Positions 23,791 to 35,868 of a stretch of 64,000 nucleotides of DNA are shown here, piece by piece. The first letter of the stretch is position 1. Each line of letters begins with the position of its first letter. Source of the stretch: Saposhnikovia divaricata (Eukaryota > Streptophyta > Magnoliopsida > Apiales > Apiaceae); contig CM071599.1 of assembly GCA_036435485.1 (NCBI GenBank), positions 204,017,178-204,081,177 of the forward strand, in the 5' to 3' direction. The translations under genes and the position numbers were made by a program. The notes under the pieces were generated by a model. The model was not told where the DNA came from, did no database searches, and worked only from the letters and a program-made list of their open reading frames with translations.

Positions 23791-26200
23791 ATGGGAAAGA
23801 AGGACACAGGGGTAAAGATTCCAATTCTTGACAAAGACAACTACTTTCATTGGAAGGTAAAGATGCATCTCCATCTCTCAGCACTAGACAAAGATTATGT
23901 TGACTGTATGGAGAAAGGCCCTCATGTTCCCATGAAGCCTAATTCTGGTGTTGGCGAAGCTGCTGGAAGGTCGATTCCAAAAACTCAGGCTGAGTTCACA
24001 GATGAGGACTTATAAGTGATACACAAGGATAAGAAGGTCATGAACATCTTATTCAATGGTATCGACCAAGATATGTTTGATTGTGTTATAAACTGCACTT
24101 CTGCTAAGCAAGTGTGGGATACCATTCATACAATCTATAAAGGAACGGAACAAGTCAGAAAAAACAAGATGCAGCTCCTAATACAACAATATGAACATTT
24201 TCACTATTCCTCTGGTGAAAATTTGACAGATACATTTAGTAGATTTCAAAGTTACTAAATGGTCTGAAGTTGTATGGGAGGAAATATGAAACCAAAGACT
24301 CCAACCTAAAGTTTCTGAGATCTCTTCCTAAGGAATGGAAGCCAGTGACAGTCTCATTGAGGAACTCTCAAGACTACAAAGAATTTACACTTGAGAGACT
24401 GTATGGTATTCTAAAAACTTATGACCTTGGAATGCAACAAGATGAGGAAGTGGAGAAGATCCAGAAGAAGGTTGGATCTGTTGCCTTGGTGGCTAATATT
24501 CCAGTAAGCCAAGTGAGTGAGAAGATGGAAAGCACAGAAACCACACCAAGTTCAGAGACTTGTGAAGGTGGAGCTGACACTAGCAGAGGGAAAAACAAGT
24601 TGATTGAAGAACTCGATGCATCAAGTGGAGGTGAATCTGATGACTTGGATGACTATCTAGCATTCTTGTCAAGGAGATTCTAAAAGCTTAAGTTCAAAAG
24701 AAATCCAACAGGAAGCAGGCAATTCAGAAAGAATGGTCAATCATCCAAAAACATGGTTGACAGATCTAAGTTCAAATGTTTTAATTGTGGAATTGCTGGC
24801 AATTTTGCCAATGAATGCAGAAAGCCTAAAGCTGAGAATGAGAAGAAACAGTTTGGAACTGTTGACTACAAGAAGAAATATTTCGATCTTCTCAGTCAGA
24901 AGGAAAAGGCATTTGTGTCTAGAGACAGTGATTGGGTTGCTGGTGGAGAATCTGATGCAGAAGAAGAGTTTGTCAACCTTGCCCTCATGGCAAATGAGAA
25001 AGATGAAGAAGCTAGTTCAGCAAGCAACCAGGTATTCTCTTCTAACCTATCTGATCTATTTAAAGCTGAATGTGCCAGTACAGTTGATGAGATGTCTCTT
25101 GAGTTGTATAACATGCATGTTTCCTTAAAATCGCTTAACAAAGAAACAAGAGAATAAAAGATCTGAATGAAAAGTTAAGTGATAGGAATGCTTTGATAGA
25201 AACTCAGTTAATCGAGTTTGAGATTATGAAGAGAGATTGCTAGGAAGCTAAAGATGGATTGATTGAAGCTCTTAAATGAGAGAATATTTTGAAAGAACGG
25301 TTGAAGAAAAACCAGGACCTATTTGCCACATGGGGAAAACCTAAGAATGCTAGAGAAGAAATCTGTCGTTCTCAAGGTTTGAATACCCTCAGCAAGTTAG
25401 GAGAAGCAAAGTTAGAAGTTGATGGAGAGACCGCTTCAGGCAGTGTGTCAACGGATGAGGCCTGCAGTTATCCGTTGAACAATGAGCCATCGATGGATAC
25501 AGAACAATGTCATCCATCGAAAGCCAAAACTGTCAGCAAAGCAACTCTGGTTAAATTGAATAATCAATATGGTCCAGTCAGCAAAAACTTTGAGAAAGGA
25601 GAATGTAGCAAAACAAAATCAGTTGAGGAAGTTAACATAGGTCACTTGTCCCAAAAGCAATTGAAGGACAAGTTAGAGAAAGTTGAGACAAGAGCTAAAG
25701 GTAGAAGAAAGAACAGAAATGGAAAAGTAGGGATTAATAAACACAACAATTATACACCAGATAAATATGCTCCTAGAAAAGAATTTGTTAATTGTGGTAG
25801 TGTTAATCACCTATCTGCTAGCTGTAGAAAATTGAAAAATGCTACCATGCCTTTACACTTGCCTACTTCTGCTATGTATGCTATGCCTAACAGTAATGCT
25901 CAATTTGCTCATGCATCTAGTCGATATGCAAACATGCCATTCATGCATAATCCATACTATAATGCTTTCAATATGCCTCAGATGCCATGGATAATGAACA
26001 TCATGCATGCACAGACTATGCCTAACTCCAATTTCTATTATGCATTTGAGCAAGACTCAAATCCTGGCTTCCAAAGGCTCACTCCCAGAGTCAAGATTGA
26101 TCTAACTCAATCTGGACCAAGGGACAGAAAGGATTTGAGAGGCAGGAAAAAGGCTAACACTGCAGGACCCAAGGAAACTTGGGTACCAATATCAACTTGA
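23791..26200 (+). pseudogene. Sirevirus gag (S2)
   Basis: Starts at ATG 23791 (MGKKDTGVKIPILDKDNYFH). UBN2 capsid region, acidic linker, first knuckle, a spacer with the 9-mer motif, second knuckle, Met-rich stretch, end WVPIST plus TGA at 26198-26200. Lesions: TAA at 24013-24015, frameshift near 24258, stop near 24683, stops near 25157 and 25240. The first knuckle has Asn for His (CFNCGIAGNFANEC) and the second has Phe for the first Cys (EFVNCGSVNHLSASC), so both zinc sites are damaged. Gag would package element RNA in cytoplasmic particles. Confidence 0.85.
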
Positions 26201-26217
26201 TTTGGTTTTGATGTGTG

Positions 26218-27801
26218 CAGGGAGACAGAAAGAACCTCTAGTATCTGGATAGTGGCTGTTCCAGACATATGACTGGAGATTCTACCCTGCTCACTAAGTT
26301 CGAGGAGAGAGCTGGCCCTAGCATTACCTTTGGAGACAACATCAAAGGATATACTAGAGGATATGGCTTGATTTCAAAAGGAAATGTTGTCATTGAGGAT
26401 GTAGCACTGGTTGATGGACTTAAGCATAATTTGCTGAGTATCAGTCAACTATGTGATAAAGGTCAAAATGTGTGGTTTACTATAGAAGCTTGTGTTGTTT
26501 TCAGGAAAAACGACAATAAGGTAGTGATGACAGGCAACCGGAAAGGGAATATGTGCACAGCTGACTTCAATTCAACAAGTGCAAATACAGCTACATGCCT
26601 CTTCATCAAGGCAAGTGTAGATGAAGGTTGGCTATGGCACAAGAAACTATCACACTTAAATTTCCAAGCAATGAATGAGTTGGTAAAGAAGGATCTGGTT
26701 AGAGGTATTCCAAAATTGGATTTCTCCAAAGATGGATTATGTGATGCATGCCAAAAAGGGAAGCAAAAGAAGGCCTCTTTCAAATCCAAGTAAATGTCCT
26801 CCATTGATCATCCTCTACAGCTACTTCACATGGATCTATTTGGACCAGTCAATGTAATGTCAATCTCCAAGAAGAAATACTGTCTAGTGATTGTGGATGA
26901 CTTCTCTAAATACACGTGGACATTCTTTCTGCACTCCAAGGATGAGGCAGGAGAAATCATCATCAATCATATCAGAACAGTCAACAATAATTCCTCTTTC
27001 AGAGTAAGAAGGATGAGAAGTGACAATGGAACTGAGTTTAAGAATTCTATGATGAGAGAGTTTTCTGAAGAACAAGGAATTATCCAAGAATTCTCTGCAC
27101 CTAGGACTCCTCAACAAAATGGTGTAGTAGAAAGGAAAAACAGGACCCTCATTGAAGCTACAAGAACAATGCTTGAAGAATCAAAGTTGCCAACATATAT
27201 CTGGGTAGAAGCTGTCAACACTACCTGCTACACTCAGAATATCTCTTTGATCAATCAAGCAAAAGGACTGACTCCATACCAACTATTCAAGGGAAAGAAG
27301 CCAACAGTTAACTTCTTACATGTCTTTGGTTGCAAATGTTTTGTCCTGAGAAATCAAGGTGAAAACATTAGAAAGTTTGACACCAAAGCAGATGAAGCTA
27401 TCTTTGTTGGATACTCAACAGGGAAATCATATAGAATCTATAACCTAAGACTTAACATTGTTATGGAATCCATACATGTTGTCTTTGATGACAAGAAAAT
27501 CCAAGGGTTGATAGATGAAGGTTTCCATGATGATCTATCATTTGAAAATGATATGAGTAGTGAAGGCAGTGAAGATGATGTAGAAGCAGTGTCGACTGGT
27601 GTAAGGACGCAGCATGCTCGAGGTGAAGAGCGTGGAACACCATCCGTTGATGCTGTAGAAGCCCGATCCGTTGAAGACAATTCTGGATTACCCGTTGATA
27701 GTCACAGAGAATTATCCGTTGACAACTCTGCTAGTACTCCAACTTCGAGAGCCACACACTCAGGGGGAGTTTCTCAGAGTCGTCATTCAACAACCAATTA
27801 G
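26218..27801 (+). pseudogene. Copia protease and integrase (S2)
   Basis: Protease active site LDSGCSRHMTG follows a stop that replaces Trp (about 26239). Then GAG-pre-integrase HHCC (WLWHKKLSHL, CDACQKGKQK), a TAA at 26791-26793, and the rve core with D (HMDLFGPV), D (SDNGTEF), E (VVERKNRTLI). The tail 27560-27790 contains four repeats of SVD/SVE/PVD type encoded by the ATCCGTTGA motif and stops at 27799-27801. The pol frame is -1 relative to gag, as in S1. Confidence 0.85.
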
Positions 27802-29502
27802 AATGATCAACACAAGGAGAATGAAGCTACGTCATCAAGGTTAAACCTGCCACCATCAAGAAAATGGACCAGAGATCACCCATTTGAACTCATCATTGGA
27901 GATTCAAATACAAGAGTCCAAACTAGAAGGGCAACTCAAGAAGAATGCTTGTATCGCAGTTTTCTGTCTAAAGAAGAACCTAAGAGAGTTGAGGATGCCC
28001 TCCTAGATCCAGACTGGGTTTTAGCAATGCAAGAGGAGCTAAACCAGTTTGAGAGAAATGAAGTGTGGAAGCTTGTACCCAAGCCTAAAGGCAAGTTAGT
28101 GATTGATACTAAATGGGTATTCAAGAACAAGATGGATAAGAATGGCATAGTGACAAGGAACAAAGCAAGATTGGTTGCAAAAGGCTACTGCCAAGAAGAA
28201 GGAATTGATTTTGATGAGACCTTTGCACCTGTATCAAGGTTAGAAGCAATCAGAATCTTTCTGGCCTATGCAGCCCATGCCAATTTCAAAGTCTATCAAA
28301 TGGATGTTAAGAGTGCTTTTCTAAATGGCATTTTGGAAGAAGAGGTATGTGTGAGTCAACCTCATGGTTTTGAAGACTCAGAATTCCCAGAATATGTCTA
28401 TTTTCTTCTCAAAGCACTCTATGGCCTGAAGCAAGCACCTAGAGCCTGGTATGACACTCTCTCACAGTTCCTTATAGAGAATCACTTCACTCGAGGTACT
28501 GTTGATAAAACTCTCTTTTATAGAAATGTCAATGACTCTATGTTACTTGTACAAATTTATGTAGATGATATAATTTTTGGATCTACTGATGAGAAGCTTT
28601 GCAAAAGGTTTGCCAAACTTATGCAAAGTAAATATGAAATGAGCATGATGGGTGAACTAACTTATTTCCTTGGCTTACAAGTAAAACAAGTTAGTGATGG
28701 AATATTCATTAGCCAATCCAAGTATGTTAATGATCTTTTGAAGAGATTTAACCTGTTGGATTGTGCTTCTGCAAAAACACCCATGGCCACTGCCACTAAA
28801 CTTGAGTTGAATACTAAGGAGAAGAAAGTAGACATCTCAAGTTATAGGGGCATGGTGGGCTCACTTTTATATTTAACAGCCAGCAGACTTGATATTATGT
28901 TTTCTACTTATTTATGTGCAAGATTCCAAGCTAATCCTAGGGAATCTCACTTAGTAGCTATTAAAAGGATTTTCAGATATCTCAAAGGAACACCAAACCT
29001 TGGCATTTGGTATCCTAGAGAATCTGGTTTTAATCTAACTGGCTATTCAGATGCAGATTATACAGGTTGTAAAATTTACAGAAAATGTACCACAGGCACG
29101 TGTCAATTCTTAGGGAATAAGCTGGTCTCATGGTTTAGCAAGAAGCAGAATTCAATTTCCACTTCTACTGCAGAAGCTGAGTATATTGCAGCTGGAAGTT
29201 GTTTTGCACAAATACTATGGATGAAGAATCAACTGCTTGACTATGGATTAAGAGTTGACAGAATCCCAATCTTTTATGACAACACTAGTGCAATTGCCAT
29301 ATCTGAGAATCCAGTGCAACATTCCAGGACCAAGCACATAGACATTAGATACCATTTCATCAGAGAACATGTGATGGAAGGTACTGTGAAACTTCATTTT
29401 GTTCCAAGTGAGAAGCAACTTGCAGATATCTTTACCAAGCCACTTGATGAATCAACATTCACAAGGTTGGTAAGTGAGCTAGGTATGCTGAATTTTTCAT
29501 AA
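27802..29502 (+). pseudogene. Copia reverse transcriptase-RNase H (S2)
   Basis: One open frame from 27949 to the stop at 29502 (517 codons), with in-frame polyprotein sequence back to the stop at 27801. RT motifs: KARLVAKGYCQEEGIDFDET, MDVKSAFLNG, YGLKQAPRAW and an intact YVDDI. RNase H: GYSDADYTGCK, STAEAEYIAAGS, HIDIRYHFIRE. Ends FTKPLDESTFTRLVSELGML. It lacks its own start, so it is a polyprotein segment cut off by upstream stops. No obvious catalytic loss inside the frame. Confidence 0.88.
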
Positions 29503-30061
29503 TTTATTTAAGGTATTTGTATGGTTGAATAAGCAGCCAGAAATTAATTTGAATTTTTCTTCTACAAGAAAAGGTACAAAATTCTGTCTGAGTCAGAATT
29601 TACCCATCAACGGATGTGTCAAATATCCGTTGATGATTCAAATAATATCTAGATTTTATTATTATTTATTCGGTGGATATTTAGTTTCCTTTGTGTGTAT
29701 TGTCTCAATAATGCATATCAACGGGAAGCTCGTTTCTCGAGAATTTACTCTTTTATCCACTGAGTAATTTATTTGTTTTTACCTTGGTCATGACTGTGCT
29801 ATCAAATCATTTTTACCATTTCGTGACCGAGCATTTGTCTTGATATGTGTGATTGCATGCTTATGTGCTATTTGTGCTAATTGATTTCCTAGAGACTGTA
29901 CTTTGATTCTTGCGTATTTCCATTTTCATGATAAATAGGGTTAATCATAACACTTTCTAGGGAATCTAAGAGAGAGACTGTTGGTATAGCCTAGCCTTGC
30001 ATGCATCCATAACTGGTATCTATAGGTGTACTTCTTTTTGACGATTCATATCCCAAGTTCA

Positions 30062-30095
<34 letters not shown>

Positions 30096-30197
30096 CATAC
30101 ATATAGCAGCCAGTTACATCTATTATCATTCTCTCAAAATACTTCTTTAACTTCACTCTCAAACCCTCATCTCTTCTAATTCTTCTTCAATCTCCTC
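29503..30197 (+). other. S2 spacer with motif hairpin and TA microsatellite
   Basis: Non-coding. A perfect 11-bp stem CATCAACGGAT/ATCCGTTGATG (29605-29615 with 29625-29635, 9-nt loop) built from the S2 motif. (TA)n at about 30065-30093. Confidence 0.65.
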
Positions 30198-30365
30198 ATG
30201 GATTTCTTCATGCACTTCCGTTATGTTGACGAGATCCTCTTTTGCTATCAATCATCGACGATGGTCATCGATGGGGTTAGTTACCCTGTGGATAGAGTTC
30301 CGATTGATGTTCTCAAGAAACTCACCTACGAGCAAGAACTGGAGTGGAGTTTCTTACTCTTGAAC

Positions 30366-31885
30366 TGTTGGTTTCGATCGCATATACGCAGCGAAAACAG
30401 TAATAAAATTAATCGAAACCAAAACCCCGGATCCATGTATAATATATCGATAATATGGTAGATAGAACGATTACCTTAACGAAGCTTTACGTACAAAGAA
30501 CGATGGAGATGCAAGCCTCCCACGAATATTGAGTGCTCCTCTTCGAAGCCTCCTCTACGGTATCCACACGAACACTCCAAGAACGATTCTTGTTCGGAAG
30601 GGAGGTACTAGCCTCCAATGAAATTATAAGATCTAGTTTTTTTTAGGGTTTTGGTTTTTGGGATGCGGCTCAACTGATTTTTCACGTACAAAATCCTTTA
30701 CCCCATATCTTTATATATAGGATAGTGTAAAGCCCAAAAACCCTTGCCAAAAACCTAGCCCAAATATGATTTAATTAAATAATAAAATCTAATTCTATTA
30801 TTCAAATAAATAATTAAGTCAAACTTAATTATTAAAATCATATCTCATATATCTTTGTATTTTATTATAACTTAATTAAGTCACACTTAATTAATAAAAT
30901 ACAACTTATCATTAATTAATTTAAATTCATAATTTAAATTAATTCTTCCTATAAAATGTTCTATGTGTGTGACCCTGTAGGTTATTATTTATTTTGGCAA
31001 TAATTTTATTCTCCAATAAAATTATAAACAATGAGCGGTATCTAGTAATACATCATTGCTACCCAATTAAATAATAATTAAATCGTGATTCGATAAACCT
31101 TTTGTGATTAATGTTCCCGTGTAATATAATCCCTTTAACCAAATATTATAGATTAAACTCGAGGCATGTTTATTGTCATCCTCTTCATAATTTAATCCGG
31201 GTTTACTTGATCCATGAGTAGACTATTAATAACAAATCATTATTTGAGCACGGCCATGCATTTTATAGTCTCACTCAATCAAGAGGCCAATAATATCTCT
31301 CCTAATAATAGGAGGGTTAAATCCTTTATCTATCATTCATATTTTTCTCATACGATTCACAATATACCCGATGTCCACTTTTATCATTACCCGGTCAAAG
31401 GTAACTTTTAATGTAGTCAAAGTATATTATCCTCGTATAGAAATATAATGATCTCAAGTCAAAGGATCATTACACCATTATCACTGTGAGTCTTTCTTAT
31501 GACTTAATTAACATGAAGAATCTCACGGTGGGTCTGTCCAGTACCATGTACCCTACATGTACCTATGTATTGACTTTAGTATCTCCATACTTATAACCAA
31601 TGAGATGTGGTTATCAGTCAAAAACATACTAGTCTATTTATGTATTATTATTGTCCTGTATAATAATACTCGACTAGGGATCTTTAAGAATATGATATTA
31701 TATAATCTCAAATTCAAGTTGTAAACTTAAACTATATAATGTGTATCATTATTCTAAGGACATTTATTATGCTAACAAATATCGCAGTAATTCGAGTCAT
31801 AATAAATACATTTATTTAATAATCAAATGACATAAGGTTTATTTAAAAGAATCAATGTATTGCCTCTAGGGCACCTACACTAACA
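30366..31885 (-). repeat. 3' LTR of the young Copia element
   Basis: 1520 bp, TGTTGGTTTC..CACTAACA. TATA box ctatatataaag on the minus strand at 30709-30720. Differs from the 5' LTR at about three sites (near 30489, 30972, 31848). Confidence 0.93.
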
Positions 31886-31897
31886 ATCTCCCACTTG
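31886..31897 (-). other. Polypurine tract of the young Copia element
   Basis: caagtgggagat on the minus strand directly before the 3' LTR. Confidence 0.85.
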
Positions 31898-31899
31898 CA

Positions 31900-33834
31900 C
31901 TAGAGCCAATCACCCATGTATCTAATACCCATGGAACTAGTATGACCTTCGTGCTTCTGCTACGACAAAGCCTTGGTCAGTGGGTCCGCAACATTATCAT
32001 TGGTATGCACTTTACATATATGTATATCTCCTCTCTCGTTTATCTCTCGAAGAAGATGATATCTTCTAAGTATATGCTTTGCCTTGGAATGGGACCTTGG
32101 TTCCTTAGCCTGCGCAATGGCTCCATTATTATCGCAATACAGATCAATTGGATCTACGATCGACGGAACCACACCAAGTCCGGTAATAAATTTCCGAATC
32201 CAAACAGCCTCTTTGGCTGCTTCATTGGCGGCAATATACTCAGCTTCCATTGTAGAATCAGCTACTGTCTCTTGCTTCGAACTTTTCCAGCTTACAGCAC
32301 CTCCATTTAGACAAAACACGAATCCAGACTGGGACACAGAATCGTCCCTATCTGTCTGGAAACTAGCATCAGTGTAACCTTTTACGACCAGCTTCTCATC
32401 TCCTCCGTATATCAAGAACGAATCTTTAGTCCGTTTAAGGTACTTAAGAATATTCTTGACAGCTGTCCAGTGACCCTCACCTGGATTAGACTGGTACCTG
32501 CTCGTCATGCTTAAAGCATACGAGACATCAGGAAGAGTACATATCATTGCATACATTATAGAACCAATTGCCGAAGCATATGGTACTTTACTCATACGGT
32601 CCTTATCATCTGATGATTTAGGACAGTTTTCCTTTGAGATCACTATCCCATGAGACACCGGGACAAAGCCCCTCTTTGCCTCTTGCATTCCAAAATGATG
32701 CAATACTTTGTCAATGTATGTACTCTGACTTAGGCCGATTAATCTTTTAGATCTATCCCTATAGATCCTGATCCCTAAGATATAGGTAGCATCGCCTAAG
32801 TCTTTCATCGAGAAACTTTTTCCCAACCAAGTCTTCACAGCCTGTAGAGAAGGAATATCATTCCCTATTAGTAATATGTCATCCACATATAATACTAGGA
32901 ATGCCACATGGCTCCCACTAACCTTCTTGTAAACACACGGCTCATCCTCATTTTGTTTGAAGCCAAACTCTTTGACTGTTTCATCAAAACGGATGTTCCA
33001 CCTCCTTGAGGTCTGCTTCAATCCATAAATAGATCGTAGCAACTTACAAACCATTCTAGCAAACTTTGGATCGACAAAACCCTCAGGTTGTGTCATGTAC
33101 ACATCCTCTTCTAAGCTTCCATTTAAGAAAGCAGTCTTGACATCCATTTGCCAGATTTCATAGTCATAATAAGCCGCTATCGCAAGCAAAATCCTTATGG
33201 ACTTGACCATAGCTACCGGTGAGAAAGTTTCATCATAGTCAATACCATGAATTTGCTTGAAACCTTTCGCCACCAATCTTGCTTTGTAGGTCTGTAAATT
33301 TCCATCCATGTCAGTTTTCTTCTTGAAAACCCACTTGCACTCTATGGGTTTAACCCCATCAGGTGGTGCAACCAAAGTCCATACTTTGTTTTCATACATG
33401 GAATCCATCTCAGATTTCATGGCTTCCAGCCATCTCTCGGAATCTGGACTATTCATACCATCCTTGTAGGTGAGAGGCTCATCATTATCTACAAGCATCA
33501 CATCGCCACCTTGAGTCAGGAGAAATCCATAAAATCTCTCTGGCTCATGGCGAATCCTACTTGATCTATGAACAACCTGTGTTTCTTGAGCATTATCGTT
33601 ATTCTGCTCTTGTTCCACCTCAGGTTCAATGCTATTTTGTGGTTCTCGATCTTCATCGAGATCTATAGTCCTCCCACTGTTTCTTTTGGAAACAAAATCT
33701 CTTTCCATGAAAACAGCATCTCGAGCAATGAACACTTTCTGCTCAGAAGGATTATAAAAATAATACGCCTTTGTTTCTTTAGGGTATCCCACAAAATTGC
33801 ACTCTTCGGATTTAGGTCCAAGCTTGTCAGATAC
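31900..33834 (-). pseudogene. Copia integrase tail, RT and RNase H (young element)
   Basis: Same frame as 33835-35868, separated by TAA 33835-33837. Starts in the integrase C-terminal region (GYPKETKAYYFYNP), then RT (YKARLVAKGFKQIHGIDYDE, MDVKTAFLNG, YGLKQTSRRW, LYVDDILLIGN) and RNase H (KGYTDASFQT, STMEAEYIAANE). A TAG at 31960-31962 cuts 20 codons before the natural TAG at 31900-31902. All catalytic motifs are present, so only the two nonsense codons argue against function. Confidence 0.9.
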
Positions 33835-35868
33835 TTAACGTTTTACAAACGCCTTGCATCCCCAAACTTTCATAAAGTTCATGCTTGACCGTTTCTCCTC
33901 CCATATCTCATATGGAGTCTTTTGAACCTTCTTAGTTGGAACACGGTTAAGTGTGAAAGCTGCTGTTTCTAGAGCATAACCCCAGAAACTTATTGGAAGA
34001 TCTGCATGACTCATCATCGATCGTACCATGTCTAACAGGGTACGATTTCTCCTCTCTGAAACTCCATTCCATTGAGGAGTACTTGGCGGAGTGAGTTGTG
34101 ATACAATACCAAACCCCTTTAAATACTCTTTAAATTCGGTGCTTAAGTATTCACCCCCACGATCGGATCGTAAGATTTTAATACTTGCACCTCCGCCTAT
34201 TTGCTTCTCTACTTCAGCCTTGTATTCTTTGAATTTATCAAAAGAATCGGATTTGTTCTTCATAAGATATACATATCCATATCTACTGAAGTCATCAGTA
34301 AATGTTATGAAGTAGTAGTAGCCTCCTCTAGCCATCACACGCATTGGGCCACATACATCACTATGTATTAGCTCCAAACGTTCAGTGGCCCTTTGACCCT
34401 TACCAGTAAAAGGGGCGTTAGTCATCTTACCAAGCAAACAAGATTCGCATTTTTCGTATGATTCAAAATCAAACTTATCCAAGTATCCATCTTTATGTAA
34501 TTTGGAAATGCGTTTCTCATTTATATGGCCTAGACGACAATGCCAGAGGTATGTTTGATTTGAATCATTAACTTTAAGTCGTTTGTTTTCTATGTTACAG
34601 ATAGGATTATCTAAATCAAGAACATATAAACCATTAAATAAACGCGCAACACCATAGGTTAAATCATTCAAAGCAAAAGAGCAACTGTTGTTCTTTATTG
34701 TAAACGAAAAACCTTTCTTGTCCAAACAAGAAACAGAAATAATGTTTCTGCGAATCGCAGGCACGTAATAATAGTCATTTAGTTCTAAAACAAGCCCAGA
34801 GGGCAAAGATAAATAATAAGTTCCTACGGCTAAAGCAGCAACTCTTGCTCCATTGCCTACTCGTAGGTCCACTTCTCCCTTAGCCAAAGTCCTACTTCTC
34901 TGCAGTTCCTGCACATTTATACAAATGTGAGAAGCACATCCAGTATCCAATACCCAAGATGTAGAAATAGACAGATTGACTTCTATAACATAAATACCTG
35001 ATCCAGAAATCTGAACACCCTTCAATTTCTTCAGATCCTCCAAGTAAGCATGACAGTTTCTCTTCCAGTGACCGGGCTTGTGACAATAGTGACAATCACC
35101 TTTGTCAGCCTTTGCGACATCTCCCTTCGGCTTTTTAGCCTTTTTGAAAGAGGGCTTAGAAGGACCAAGATCTTTCGGTGTAACCTTTTTCTTGCCCTTC
35201 CATTTCCCCTTTCCCTTAGCACCTTTCTTGCCCACCATCATTATGGGAGCCTTCTCAGGTGCCTTGACCATATTAGCTTCAGTGGTCCTCAGCATGGCCA
35301 ACAATTCCATAGGAGTCTTATCTTGCTCAACCATATTGAAAGTCATTATGAACTGAGCATAGTCGCTGTTCAAAGATTGCAAGATTATATCGACTTGAGC
35401 CTCTCGCTGAAGCGGGAAACCCAAACGAGCAAGGTAATCACAATACCCAATCATCTTTAGAACATGTGGTCCGACTGGTCCATTGCCCTGCTTACACGAG
35501 AAGAGTGCTTTGCTTGTGTTGAACTTTTCAACACGAGCCTGTGATTGAAACATCATTGAAAGATGTTCAAACATAGTATAAGCATTCATATCAAAATGTT
35601 GCTTCTGGAGCTCAGCATCCATAGTAGCAAGCATAAGACAAGCCACATCAGTTGCATCATCAATATGCTTCTGATAAGCATTTCGTTGAGCAGCAGTGGC
35701 ATTGTTAGCAGGGGCTGCCGGTGGAGGAATATCAATCACATAAGATTTCTTTTCCTGCATGAGAACAATTCTCAAATTCCTAGACCAGTCAAGGAAGTTC
35801 GATCCTGTCAGCTTGTCCTTCTCAAGGACTGATCGCACAGAGAAAGTGTTGTTTGTATTTTGTGCCAT
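33835..35868 (-). pseudogene. Copia gag, protease and integrase (young element)
   Basis: Starts at ATG 35868 (MAQNTNNTFSVRSVLEKDKL). Gag capsid region; CCHC knuckle CHYCHKPGHWKRNC near residue 260; protease LDTGCASHIC near 310; HHCC (WHCRLGHI, CESCLLGK) near 440-475; integrase core D (HSDVCGPM), D (RSDRGGEY), E (VSERRNRTLL). The frame runs without break for 677 codons to TAA 33835-33837. Flanking codons continue the normal polyprotein, so this is a single nonsense change. Confidence 0.92.

Noticed and set aside
31214..31411. 65-codon ORF, repeated at 38307-38504
   Set aside because: Lies within both LTRs of the young Copia element, antisense, with no family resemblance.
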